A stretch of DNA of 64,000 nucleotides from Macrobrachium rosenbergii (lineage: Eukaryota > Arthropoda > Malacostraca > Decapoda > Palaemonidae), in assembly GCF_040412425.1 (NCBI RefSeq), contig NC_089789.1, positions 37,976,106 through 38,040,105 of the forward strand, written 5' to 3'. The translations under genes and the position numbers were made by a program. The notes below the pieces were generated by a model that saw nothing but the letters and a program-made list of their open reading frames with translations, was not told the DNA's origin and ran no database searches. This document shows, one piece after another, positions 36,080-47,817 of the stretch. Each line of letters begins with the position of its first letter. Position 1 is the stretch's first letter.

Positions 36080-36945
36080 TAATCCCCGATCTCCGTTCAA
36101 ATAACCTTATTTATAAAGCCTTCATTCTTCCTTTCGGACAATTGAACTTACAATATTGGAACCTTTAAAATCCCATTATTGTAACCTTACTTTTGGAGTT
36201 TTGAATCATCCTTCAGATAGATGCTATAACGGGATAACTGCAGAATGTCCCATTCCCCATCAAATCATTGAAACTTTGTAGTTTTGAAGAACCTTTCATT
36301 TCTCCTTAGATAATATTATAACCGTGTCTGCGGCACCTCAAATCCAATAAAATATTTACGAATAATCATAACTTTATTGAACCTCCAATTTAACTTTAGG
36401 TAATCACAATTTTTTCAATTTGAATCTTTAAACTAAGTCTAAATCGAAATCTCATGCAGGAGAACCTTTAATTTTCTTTTATGTTGTCGTAGCGTTATAA
36501 AAAAAAAATAAGAAGCCTTTCGATAACCTTAATGCCTCGCAATAAAGCCTCAAATTCCCCTTCGAATAATCATATAACCTTAACTGTCTAAACATTGAAG
36601 CAACCCTCTCAGTTAACTGTAATGCCACACTATAAACACGCAATGGACTCTCAAAACCCCCTTTGAATAATCATATAACCTTAACTTTGTACCTTTGAAA
36701 CGATCCTCTCAGTGAACTGCAATGCCAAGCAACAGACCCTCCAATTCCTCTCCACTTAATCACATAACCTCAACTGCGTGTGTAACCTTTGAAACGACCC
36801 TCTCAGTCAACTGAAATGCCACGCAATAGCCTCTCCAGCTCCCCTTCAAATAATCATATAACCTCAACTGTGGATGTAACCTTCGAAACGACCCTCTCGG
36901 ATAACAGTTAAACAGCACCGTCACGCAATAGAACCTCCCATCCTT
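36080..36945. repeat. Decaying minisatellite, about 95-bp period
   Basis: The best units begin 'aaccttaact' or 'aacctcaact' at 36576, 36677, 36766 and 36860 (periods 101, 89 and 94). Each carries cctttgaaacga-cctctcag, then a-tgccac-caat, then ccctt-aaataatcatat. Older, more eroded units precede them from about 36080 (repeated aacctt, cctttcaa and ataatcat words). No frame persists through it. Confidence 0.82.
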
Positions 36946-37175
36946 TAGACGCTCCCGAATGCGGCATTTATGGAGAAAGCATCGCAATAAAAACAAGAGG
37001 CAGAGACTGTAATGCAGCTGCAGCCGAGAGCCATAATGACCTCATCAAAAGGATAATTGCTCGCGAACTGTCGCAGCAGCTCGGCGCAAATTGAAGACCT
37101 GGTTCCGGCGGTGTCGTGGGCGCGGACCCAAATTTCATTCCAGAAGGTGACACTAAAATGAAGGACGATAAGGAC
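36946..37175. other. Unique, less AT-rich segment
   Basis: 'gccataatgacctcatcaaa' and a GC-rich run (ggttccggcggtgtcgtggg) lie between two minisatellites. No coding evidence. Confidence 0.35.
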
Positions 37176-37700
37176 AATATGAACATGGTTTGGAAGGAGA
37201 AGGAAGTGAATCAGAATGTGAACGATGTTTTAGAAGGAGAATATAATGAAGAATATGTGAATATTCTTTGCAAGGATAGGAAAGTAAAGAAAAAATGTGA
37301 TCATGTTTTGGAAGAACAAAATGAAGCAGAAAATGTTTGGAAGGAAAAAAAAAAATAAAGAAAAAAGTTATAATTTTTCGGAAGAAGAAGAAGTGAAGAA
37401 AAAATGTGACCATGTTTTGGAAGAACAAAATGAACAAAAAAAGGCGAACAGGTTTTGGAAGAAGAAAAAAGTGAAGGAAAAATGTGAAAGTTTTCTGGAC
37501 GAAGAAAGTGAAGACAAAAACGTTAACTTGTTTTGGAAGAGGAACAAATTGAAGAAAAAAATATGGACATGTTTTGGAAGAAGAAGAAAGTGAAGAAAAA
37601 AAGTGAAAATGTTTTGGCAGGAGACGGAGAAAAATGTATACATACGCCAGAGAAAGACAAGATAAATGTGGATACATTTTTGAAGTCGTAGATAAAGTAA
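37176..37700. repeat. Purine-rich degenerate minisatellite
   Basis: Repeated words tgttttggaagaag and gtgaagaaaaaatgtga recur every 36-66 bp in a strand composed almost wholly of A and G plus TGTTTTGG. It generates Lys/Glu-rich frames on plus and Phe/Ser-rich frames on minus. All are interrupted and the repeat length is not constant, so a protein is unlikely. It could form triplex DNA. Confidence 0.75.
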
Positions 37701-38320
37701 GATGTGGACATGTCTAATCCTGTGGAAATTTACTTAGCAAGTCAATGGCCTTTTTTTTTCGGCTTTTGCATTTCGAATATCCGCACATTTTTATAAACCT
37801 TAATAATAACAGTAATATCTGAAAATCTCTAATGTCAATTTTAAGTAACCGCTACATTATCATCTTAAACCATTCGGTTTTCTAAGGGTATTGCAATTCA
37901 AAATCCTCACAATTATCGACTTGAATGACATTAGACAAAGGAATTTCAATGACTTGCTAATGCAATGTTGCACAACTATCTATTCTTCTAGATTTAATCC
38001 ACCATTCTTGGTGATGCAACCCACCCGTTTACATCTGCGCTTAGCCAATATGCAGTTGGAATCGTTTACGCTATATATTAGTTTAAATTTACGTAAATGA
38101 AGGAAGAGGCGATGTTGTTGCATCATGCCGAGACGGGAAAAATACGCGGACTGATGGAAGGGAATGGCCTTTTCTGTGAAACGAGTAGAACTCACTAACT
38201 TCACTGGCAATGGCCCCGGTACTAAAGGTGACTAAGCTCCTTTTTTTAAATAAATTACTATTTTATCTTTTGTGTATATTGTGTAAAGTGACAATTCTGC
38301 CATTTTTTTTCCAAAAATAA
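37701..38320. other. Unique DNA, no gene recognised
   Basis: Nothing beyond short chance frames. Confidence 0.4.
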
Positions 38321-38465
38321 TACACCACTCGTTCTCCTGGTTTTATATCTTTCTATCTATCTATCTATCTAATATCTATATATATATATATACTATTATG
38401 TAGATAGATAGACGAATAGATAGATAGAATAGATAGATAGATACAGAACAGGAGAACGAGTGGTA
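38321..38465. repeat. Inverted repeat with TCTA/TAGA arms
   Basis: 'ccactcgttctcctg' (38325-38339) and 'caggagaacgagtgg' (38449-38463) are exact inverted copies. They continue inward into (TCTA)n (38352-38371) and complementary (TAGA)n (38401-38442), so the microsatellite itself forms part of the stem. Confidence 0.93.
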
Positions 38466-38512
38466 TATTGACACAGAAAAAACAATTCAAAATATAAAAT
38501 TTACACACACGT

Positions 38513-38516
<4 letters not shown>

Positions 38517-38595
<79 letters not shown>

Positions 38596-38612
38596 CATAT
38601 ATATATATTAAG
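38517..38612. repeat. Interrupted (TA)n microsatellite
   Basis: TA tracts with several TATTATA phase slips. Confidence 0.95.
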
Positions 38613-38791
38613 AGTTAGAGTTTTCTAGGATGCATAATGACTGTTCCTGAAAGGATAAAAAGAGTCCATAGATTCGAATAGGATTGAAGGTCCTCAGCTG
38701 TGACTGACACCCTTCTGGGAGTACCCAGTGGAATTTAAGAGGGCTTGACACGTACTCTATGGGCCTTCTGTTACAGGAAGGACCCAGTCTT

Positions 38792-38998
38792 AAAATATAG
38801 GTGCTTGAAAATATAGGTACCTCCTTAAAATATAGGTACTTTAAAATACAGGTACCTCCTTAAAATATAGGTACTTTAAAATATAGATACCTCCTTAAAA
38901 TATAGGTACTTTAAACATAGGTACCTTTTAAAAATATAGGTTCTTTAAAATACAGATACCTCCCTCATATATAGGCACCTCATTAAAATACAGGTACT
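38792..38998. repeat. 35-bp minisatellite
   Basis: Units of the form ttaaaatataggtac-tttaaaatacaggtacctcc. Each 35-bp unit is a dimer of two similar half-units (aaaatataggtac). About six units; the last ones are diverged. Confidence 0.93.
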
Positions 38999-39797
<799 letters not shown>

Positions 39798-41035
39798 TTA
39801 TATAATTATGTATGTTTGTGTGTACATGCAACGTGGCTTTCAAAATACTGTTCAGTACATGAAAATAATATGCACTGTCAAGCTGATGCCCCTGTTAACA
39901 TAAAAAAAAGTATTTCCCACGTCCAATGTGCCGCAAGGAACATTTAGCTGTCAGTAAGTCGACTCTATTCAGTTCCTTCATTTCTCTCCAGGACATAAAA
40001 GCAACAATAATGAAGAAGGCAACGTTTTACGCTCAGTTTGTTCTTCTTCATTTCTTTATCATGATTATTCAAGACGCACAAACGTGCGAGAGATAATATT
40101 AAACAGAGATAAGTAATGAAAAGACGAATTCAATAACTGACCAGTGGTAGTTTGGAATCAGAGAAGCCTGTAATTATATATAGAAAAAAATCAAAACAAG
40201 CCTAATAAACACAGTAATACTTGACTAACAAATCTACACACAATTTAGGTGTATAAAACTGAATACAATTCTTCCAACTAAAACTTATACAGTAAAACCA
40301 TTCAAAACCTGCCACTCAAGCCCACAAAACTTAAAAAAAAAGAAATTCACCAATAACGGATTTCATAATCTAACCATATAAAGTTTCTTAAAAAGCCATC
40401 TTTGAAAATTATACCATTCAGTTTAACTAAACGTTACTCAGTCGTCCACAGATAAAGAATTCATCAAATTCAGACGAAAAAACAAATTCCTTCGACTAAG
40501 TTCCCTTTCAGGACTCTGTCTTGCAAACTCTGCAAAAAAACCCAGAACCATAAGAAACTACCCATGGAATCAGAGCTCGCAACAGGACCCTAAACTCATA
40601 ATATCTTTATTATAGTATCCACATACATCTCTACAAACAATCAGACAACTCATCCACACAAACTGAAAAACAACTCAACCAAATGAAGCTAAAGAAACGA
40701 ATGGCCATCCATAGAAATTCTGGACATCCCATCCCACATAAACCTAGCAAAGAGGAGCATTCATTTGTTATTCAAATATTTTTTTTTTTTGTATTTTGTA
40801 ATGGTATTTATGTGGGTCGCACTCCACCGCCTGTAACTACCCCAGATAGTATTACGTGGAGTGTAGCCGGATTTCCAGGAGGCTTTCTTGTTTCGATTCG
40901 GAAGCACGTCCCTTAGTTTATTTATGTTAAAACGAGCGAGGCCCCGTTGCATTATTTTACGACAACGAGCACAGAAATACACGAGGGGTTGGGGTTGGGG
41001 GTGTGGGGCTTGAGTTATGTTCCCATACTCTTTCT
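39798..41035. other. Unique DNA, no gene recognised
   Basis: A 77-codon frame at 40683-40916 and an overlapping antisense frame show no domain. The G-rich run ggggttggggttgggggtgtgggg (40983-41008, in two segments) has G-quadruplex potential. Confidence 0.4.
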
Positions 41036-41037
41036 GG

Positions 41038-41088
<51 letters not shown>

Positions 41089-41139
41089 ATTAGATATGTA
41101 ATGAACGTTTCAGACCAGGTGAGTGGTGAGAATTATTTT

Positions 41140-41218
<79 letters not shown>

Positions 41219-41238
41219 AGTTCCCATACTTTTTCTGG

Positions 41239-41307
<69 letters not shown>

Positions 41308-41347
41308 TCCCATACTCTTTCAGACCATGAGAGATGAGAATTATTTT

Positions 41348-41405
<58 letters not shown>

Positions 41406-41452
41406 ATTAGACATCTAATGAATGCTTCTGATGAGGTGGGTGGAGAGAATTT

Positions 41453-41485
<33 letters not shown>

Positions 41486-41560
41486 ACATTAGACATCTAA
41501 TGAATGCTTCAGACCAGGTGGGTGAGAGAATTTAAAAAAAAATGAGAGAGAGAGAAAATT
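41020..41560. repeat. Modular array: two unique modules alternating with (GA)n
   Basis: Five GA tracts (about 41041-41087, 41147-41216, 41241-41302, 41354-41403 and 41459-41486) are separated by two recurring modules. Module A is 'ttcccatactctttctggta' (41019, 41221, and shortened at 41307). Module B is aacattaga-at-taatgaa-g-ttc-gaccaggtg followed by gagaattatttta/aattta (41087, 41403, 41486). The array has been amplified with GA as the joining element. Confidence 0.92.
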
Positions 41561-41834
41561 CTTGTTTACCTAATTAGCAACCTTCCAATTCATGGACATG
41601 GCTCATTAGAAGTGATTACAAAGAATGCCGGTAAATGTATCACTTTCCTGAAATAAACAGCTGTTGTTCCAGTTCCCGTGGATAGATTGCAGTTCACCAT
41701 GGCGCACATATATTCTATCTGACGCTCTATACCTTAATAATAAAGACTTATGTAAGCTGGCCTTGCTTACAAAAAAGAAAATTTTCATCAGGTATAAATT
41801 TTGCATTTGTACTGATTATTCCAATTTCAGAAAA

Positions 41835-41892
41835 TAATAATGATAATGATAATAATAAAATAATAATAATAATAATCATAATAATAATAAAG

Positions 41893-41951
<59 letters not shown>
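41835..41951. repeat. (AAT)n-(ATT)n self-complementary microsatellite
   Basis: AAT-type repeats (41835-41890) switch to ATT (41894-41951) at 'aaagatt', so the tract is an inverted repeat of itself. Confidence 0.93.
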
Positions 41952-41953
<2 letters not shown>

Positions 41954-42340
41954 CATCAATCAAATTTTAATATGGAAAAACCTGAAAGGTTTCACACTTA
42001 TCAAAGGAGTTGAGTCAGGTAAAAATATGTTAATGAAAAATAAGCACTCAATAAAAATTTACAAAAAGATAAATATAAAAAACGCGCATAAATCTGACAA
42101 AAAAGTCCTTCTCCAAAGATCTCTGACCTAATATTCTGACGCTTCGTTTGCGTCCAAATGAATGACTCATGAGGGGGGGGGAAAAGAGCCAAAAATAATT
42201 ATACTTTGAAGGGTACGCCGATGTATACAGTACGTGGGCGAATGACTCACCTTTAAACTTTCATTTGACTCCCGTATAAATATCAAGGATTAGAAGTGAT
42301 TCAGTCTTTTCCCCTCGTCCCTCCAGAGAGAAAGAGATTT
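41952..42340. other. Unique DNA, no gene recognised
   Basis: G-run gggggggggaaaa at 42173-42185. No frame supported. Confidence 0.4.
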
Positions 42341-42345
42341 TGCAT

Positions 42346-42447
42346 TCCTCTCTCTCTCTCTATTGTAGTCCACGTCTCTTTGTGACTTATTGCGAAACAC
42401 ACCTGTGAGGTCTTCTGTATTTTCCAGTAATGACTGTTTTCAGCGCT

Positions 42448-42526
<79 letters not shown>

Positions 42527-42605
42527 GTCCCCTGGCCTCTTTGTGACTCATTGCAAAGACGCACCTGTGAGGTCTGTTGTAGTTTCAAGTAATGACGATT
42601 TTCAA
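42346..42605. repeat. Duplicated flank with (CT)n arrays, 161-bp period
   Basis: CT tracts (42346-42361 and 42452-42523) each precede a copy of gtagtcc-c-c-ctctttgtgac followed by cacctgtgaggtct and agtaatgac (42365-42443 and 42526-42604). Confidence 0.92.
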
Positions 42606-43597
42606 TAAAGCAGGGTTACTCATTTATTCTGTTTTTTTTTTTTTTTTTTGTCTCTTTCTCTCTCTCTCCCTCCCACCTCCGGGAGTTTATGAGTCAGCTG
42701 TATTGCGATGTCGTGCTTAAAGGTTTTGGTACGACTTCATTTCCGACCGAATGTAATTTTTTTATGAAAAGCGTTAGATTCGGGAGGTACAGCTATGCTT
42801 CCTCTAGATGTACTCTACTTTTTATTTACGGAAATCATGTATGGACATCAAAGGGTAAACGTGAAATGATTGGGTTCCAGCTCCTCGGAAGTAATTAGGG
42901 GTGTAACGTCCATATATAGCCCAGGCCGGAAGATAAAAAGCCTCAGAAGAATTAGAGAAGATGAAAAACGAAGTACAATGCCGGATAAAGCGAAGGGCAC
43001 GCCTCTTGAAAGGCGTGGTTTATAAGTCTTCGAAAAACAGAGGAAGAAAGAGAATTCCAAGACCAGTGAACTGACGGGTGTTACATGACCCCTCAAACAT
43101 TAAAAAAAAAAAATTTGAATATAAAGCGATTATTTTATCGACAAAATGGGTATCCATCTGACGCATAATCTTATCACTGGCGATCACACGCAGACTTAAA
43201 CTGACGCCATTGGCAAATTTCGTAACTGGCATGAATTCTGCATTACCATTTCGAAAGAGAAACGCCTCTTCGTCTGATGACCAGCTGATTAGGTCTAGCT
43301 GAAACCCTGAGGGCAACTCATCTAAACTTTGCGTCCTTTCTTTCGTCCAGTGATGGTTCCTCTGATTATCCCATTCGTCTGTTTAATTTCCAGCCCAGCA
43401 GTGGAGAGGAGAAACATAAAAAGAGGCGCTTAAAGTTAAAGTGCTGTTTCTAATAGGCCTAAGTGGTCACATGAAACCAAGGTAGGCCTGGTCGCGTTTT
43501 TAACTTTCTCTCTCTTAATGAACTGCAAGTAAAGTTTAGTTTGCAAAACGGGTAGCACGTTAGATCTAGATACGATGGCATTGAAGATGTTAGTGTT

Positions 43598-43599
<2 letters not shown>
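42606..43599. other. Unique DNA; one unexplained minus-strand open frame
   Basis: 43020-43316 on the minus strand is open for 98 codons with mixed, non-repetitive composition (for example ISWSSDEEAFLFRNGNAEF). It lies in less AT-biased DNA (43140-43330). I recognise no domain, see no convincing splice sites and cannot distinguish it from chance. Confidence 0.25.

Positions 43600-43657
<58 letters not shown>
43600..43657. repeat. (CT)n microsatellite
   Basis: About 29 perfect CT units. Confidence 0.98.
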
Positions 43658-43662
<5 letters not shown>

Positions 43663-44081
43663 GACCCACAAATGGCGCTCTCAGCGAATGAGTAGAGAAT
43701 GAGTTTCTCGAACTTCTTAATGTCACACTAATACGATAACAATAACAGCAGCACAGACCTCTTGAAGTCTGAGGAACCCATTAATCTATAAACAAAAAAC
43801 AAACTAACTGGAGATGAGAGCCCAAGCTACATTCCAAAGTTTAGCTCGTAGTTACTTATCGAGAAATAACAGGGAAAATTTTCGTCTTAAAAAGTTACAT
43901 GAAAACTTGAATTTTAGCTACTGGCTGAAACAAAAACTGCATTCAGCTATTCAATTCAGGATTTATTAACCGAAATATTGTGACCTCGAGGCAAATTCTC
44001 TGTCTTGAAACGAAAAATAAGAGTGGAAATTCTCCGTATGTAAATAAAGCTTTACTGAGTATAAGTGTGAAAAGCCCTCGG
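43658..44081. other. Unique DNA, no gene recognised
   Basis: Nothing supported. Confidence 0.4.
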
Positions 44082-44082
44082 T

Positions 44083-44136
<54 letters not shown>

Positions 44137-44208
44137 CAACATCTCGCCATCAAAAAAAGAAAAAAAAAAAATCACGACTTCACCTTCAAACACACCACAA
44201 GAGTATAC

Positions 44209-44250
<42 letters not shown>

Positions 44251-44320
44251 ATCTCCTCGCCCTCGAAAAATAAAAACAAAATCAAGAACTTCACCTTCAA
44301 ATCACACCACAAGAGTAAAC

Positions 44321-44400
<80 letters not shown>
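44082..44400. repeat. Duplicated flank with three (CT)n arrays
   Basis: CT tracts at 44084-44134, 44211-44247 and 44322-44399. The two spacers are copies of each other: caacatctc-cgcc, A-rich, then acttcaccttcaaa-cacaccacaagagta-acag. Confidence 0.93.
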
Positions 44401-44616
44401 AAGTGCGTTTAAGGATCTTTTGTTTAAAGAGCATTTGAATTTCCTACATCTCGCATTTCGGATGAAAAGGCTAAGAGGAGAGGAAAGAAAATCCGGGGAT
44501 TTTTCCTCCGTATTAAATCTCTCGTTCCATTAGATCTGCGGATTGAGTTGCCGCTTCGCCTCCCGGGAATTATCCCCAAAAACTGTTACACAACACTTTT
44601 GTAATCCTTCCTTTTC

Positions 44617-44645
44617 TTCTCTCTCTCTCTCTCTCTCTCTCTCTT
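44617..44645. repeat. (CT)n microsatellite
   Basis: About 13 units. Confidence 0.93.
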
Positions 44646-45060
44646 TTGTCTGTCTCTCTACTTTTGCATCCTGTCCTTTGCATCCACTTTGGAAAGACAA
44701 AAGAAAGGAAGGACAAACAGCTGACAGGAATTTGGTATGTCTTTAATTTCCATTAGAAGTTGCTCAACCGTCGAGTTGCGGATATTAAAACACTCCGAAA
44801 GAAATCGGGATTTTTACATTTAAAATTTTTTTTTTTAAATTTGACTTGGAATCGGGTAAAGAGGATTCTGTAGTTATCAGTTGCAATGACATTTGACATG
44901 TAACTTTCCAAAGGATCTGGTAGTTTCTATTTATGGAGAGGCAGCGATATTCGTATCTGATACATCTGCTATCAAGAAACGAGTTCTTTTGGCCCAGGCT
45001 CAATTCGACCCTTTAAATCTCGGCCAGCATGTTAGGTTAGGTTAGCTGAAGTCATACCTG
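44646..45060. other. Unique DNA, no gene recognised
   Basis: Ends with ggttaggttag (45030-45040), too short to be telomeric. Confidence 0.4.
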
Positions 45061-45350
45061 GGCCGAAATGACTTGGGGCCAACATGACAGGAATTGGGAT
45101 ATAAAATTTAGGCCAAAGGCCAAGCGCTGGGACCTATGAGGTCATTCGGCGCCGAAAATAAAGTTGAAACGATTGTTAGGTGGGTGGAAGGTAAGATGGA
45201 AGAAAGAGAATACGAACGGAAGTTCAGTACGAGAAACGAAAGGGGTAGCAGCTAGGGGGCCTAAGGGACGCTGCAAAAGAACAGTAACTGCGCCGCGTGA
45301 GTACACTGTCCCACTTCCAAGAGTTGATAGGAATCCGTTTCAGTAACTTC
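45061..45350 (+). mobile_element. Dispersed repeat, SINE-like, forward copy
   Basis: Contains 'aggccaaaggccaagcgctg' then 'ggacctatgaggtcattcgg', a middle block with 'ggtaagatggaagaaagaga', and 'gcagctagggggcctaaggg' near the end. I recall this composition as a very abundant dispersed repeat in shrimp genomes. A second copy in opposite orientation lies at 46130-46420, which shows directly that it is repeated. A 60-codon frame inside it is incidental. Confidence 0.72.
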
Positions 45351-46129
45351 TGTTGCCTCTTTATCCCAATTCAAAGGTTATGGGGACTTTGTCCACCTTC
45401 TTGTGACAGTTCTCATATCTGAGATTTTCTTGCTTGGTCTACCTTCAAGACTTTTACCTCTGCTTCAAATTGTTCTCCCTCTCTTTTTCTCTCTTTCTGT
45501 AGGTACTGTTGACCACTATGACATTGTAACACCGGCCAGGCTACCATTTCCCATATTTTTACTTTAATAATCAACTGCTTCTCGGTTGAGGAACCATCTT
45601 CCCTCTACGGTCAAACTCGGGGATTCTCTTCCTGCTCCCGTTCTTCCCGGTTCTTTCAGTTAACAGAATGATGATCTGCATTTTCACACGAATTCAAAAT
45701 CATCTCCACCTATCATGTATCTCTGTTCTTCAAATCCGTGGATGTTTGTCAGTAAAATGTACGTCATTTATTTGGCTTCTTCCCAAGAGTCTGAAACAGA
45801 AACAGATAAACAAATGACTCTCGCGCCGAGTAATGTTTCTCCTCCCATCGTCATTTCTCTGAACGAGTTAGGAGATCTCATCCAGGACTAAGGTTACAAA
45901 AGGGGCGATCCTGAGACCTTGTCATCGCCTCTTTTAAGAGCTCCTTTTTATAGATATATCCTGGTTCTATATAGAAGATAACAAGTGTAATAGCGGGTTT
46001 CTGAATCACTAATAGTGACGTAAAACCCGAGAGCTTTGTTAGACTGTGTTCTTTAGCAGAAGGCTTCGGTCGTTGCCAAGTAAACAGAGTATAAATGTTT
46101 ACAGAGTATAAAAGTAAATATATACAATC
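45351..46129. other. Unique DNA between inverted repeat copies
   Basis: Forms a potential 0.8-kb loop between the two dispersed-repeat copies. No gene was recognised. Confidence 0.4.
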
Positions 46130-46420
46130 CTGTAGAGGGCAGTAACGTCAGTGCACACCTAACGTGGCACACTGTAAACGTTGCTGAAGGGAGTTGGCAG
46201 CTTCCTTTCGGCCCCTAGCTGCATCCACGTTTAAGCCTTCTACTTTACCTCCATTTCCGTTTCCTTTCTTCAATCTTGCTGTCCAACCTCTCTAACTATT
46301 GCTTCTTAATGCAGCTACGGGTCTTCTCCCAGTTTCCCCTTTAGCCCTTGCACCTCACCTCACTTCTTTCAAGGTCTCTCCATCTTGCTGTCCAGCCACA
46401 CCAACTCCTTTTTCCGCTCT
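46130..46420 (-). mobile_element. Dispersed repeat, reverse copy of the 45061 family
   Basis: On the plus strand the order is reversed relative to 45061-45350: 'cggcccctagctgcatccac', then 'ttccgtttcctttcttcaat' and cttgctgtccaacctct. These match the reverse complement of the forward copy. It is more diverged, and the gaggtcattc end is missing or eroded. A second, partial internal duplication of cttgctgtcca occurs at about 46384. Confidence 0.7.
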
Positions 46421-46680
46421 CTTTAGCGCTTAGAAAAATCAGGATAGATGACAATAAAGAAGTATTAGGAAAGGTGGGCCTCAATATCAAAGTAGCAGGG
46501 TAGTGTATGATAGATAAAGGTGAATGGAATAGTGTTGTGTAGAGGGCCTCTGTTTAGGTATATGAGGCGGCTGATATTGTGGAAGTTTGCTGAACAAAGG
46601 GATTCGTCGATTCATCTGTTTGAGTGGGAATGTAGTAGTGGTAGTTGCCTTCCATATCCAAATGAAATTGCTTAAGATAT

Positions 46681-46737
<57 letters not shown>
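46681..46737. repeat. (TA)n microsatellite, SINE tail position
   Basis: About 29 TA units immediately 3' of the reverse-oriented SINE 46745-46925. Confidence 0.97.
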
Positions 46738-46738
<1 letters not shown>

Positions 46739-46744
46739 TTTTAT

Positions 46745-46925
46745 TCACCGTATTCATATAAATCATTATAATATCTAATTCGCTCTACCTCGGAAATAAT
46801 ATATTTTCTATATGTTACCGAAGGGGAATTTTAGTTGATAATAAGTTCGTCGTCGTGGGCTCGAACCAGCGACGGACAAGAACTCAGGACTACAGTGGGC
46901 GCTTAACCCACACGGCCAGCAGGGT
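46745..46925 (-). mobile_element. tRNA-derived SINE, reverse orientation, with TA tail
   Basis: On the minus strand, 46925-46845 reads ctggccgtgtgggttaagcg (A-box region) and then CTGGTTCGAGCCC (B-box), a tRNA-like head. The body includes the complements of 'ctacctcggaaataatat' and gataataagttcgtcg, shared in diverged form with 6040-6200. The 3' end lies against the TA array 46681-46737. It is degenerate and not a functional tRNA. Confidence 0.8.
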
Positions 46926-47055
46926 ATCCTATATATATTCTATATATATATCAACTTTAAGAAATTCCTTCGGCCTTTATATATATGTGTTGGATATATA
47001 TATTTATATATATATATACTATATATATATAAACAATATATATATATATATATAA
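46926..47055. repeat. Scattered short (TA)n tracts
   Basis: Several 12-20-bp TA tracts separated by short unique words, including 'cctatatatattctatatat'. Confidence 0.88.
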
Positions 47056-47138
47056 ACAAACAACCCAATCCTGCAGACTTAGAACTGAGACACCGTATTC
47101 AATTTGAGGTTGGGTAACTTATCAGGAGTAGAGATCGC

Positions 47139-47352
47139 CTTCTTCTTCTTCTTCTTCCTCTTCTTAAACTAAATGGAAGAATGGGTCTTACCGAGGAGGA
47201 AAAAAATCTTATTTCCGGTTATCCTCTCCATCCGACACCGTATTTCCTCAGTCGGGCAATTCGAGAACTCATTTTCTTACGGGTATTTTTTTTTTTTTAC
47301 ATTCACGTTTCCTCTTCTTCTTCTTCTTCTTCTTCTTCTTCTTCTTCTTCTA
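47139..47352. repeat. Two (CTT)n arrays
   Basis: 47139-47166 and 47311-47352, with a unique 145-bp spacer. Frames through them (poly-Ser/poly-Leu) are artefacts. Confidence 0.92.
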
Positions 47353-47780
47353 GGTCCAGCGGCTAAATGGCCTGACCGTCGCTCATATCCGAAACGGAAA
47401 GTGGGAGGATTGGAAATTGAGTTTTACGCTGCGAGCAAAGTAGAACAGACTCACTCTCGCGTCGGAAGGTAGAAGCTGTGCCGCGTCCAGTGATAAAACT
47501 CCTTAAAGACAGCGACTTTCGCTGTCATTCTCCTGCTTTCGACTAGCCGAAAGCCAGAAATGGTTTCGCTGAATCCTGCAAGCAGTTAACTTCTATACCA
47601 TTCACTTTCAAAATATAGAATTCTATTCATTACTCTGAATTTCCTGATTGGCTGGACCTGCCTCCCTTTCGAAGGCATGTTTGATGGGCATCATCTGAAG
47701 AAATGATTAGGACAGCTTCCAGCATTTAACAGCTGTGTAGGGCAGCTATACCTGTTTCGGTCCCTACTCCATTCAAAACA

Positions 47781-47782
<2 letters not shown>
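47353..47782. other. Unique, GC-richer DNA
   Basis: No domain recognised. Confidence 0.4.

Positions 47783-47817
<35 letters not shown>

Noticed and set aside
37153..37677. 174-codon Phe/Ser/Leu-rich minus-strand frame and Lys/Glu-rich plus frame
   Set aside because: Both are explained by the purine-rich degenerate minisatellite. Repeat lengths vary without respect to codon phase.
43020..43316. 98-codon minus-strand frame of ordinary-looking composition
   Set aside because: No recognised domain or flanking splice sites, and a poly-T run lies in its 3' half. Not enough to call a gene.
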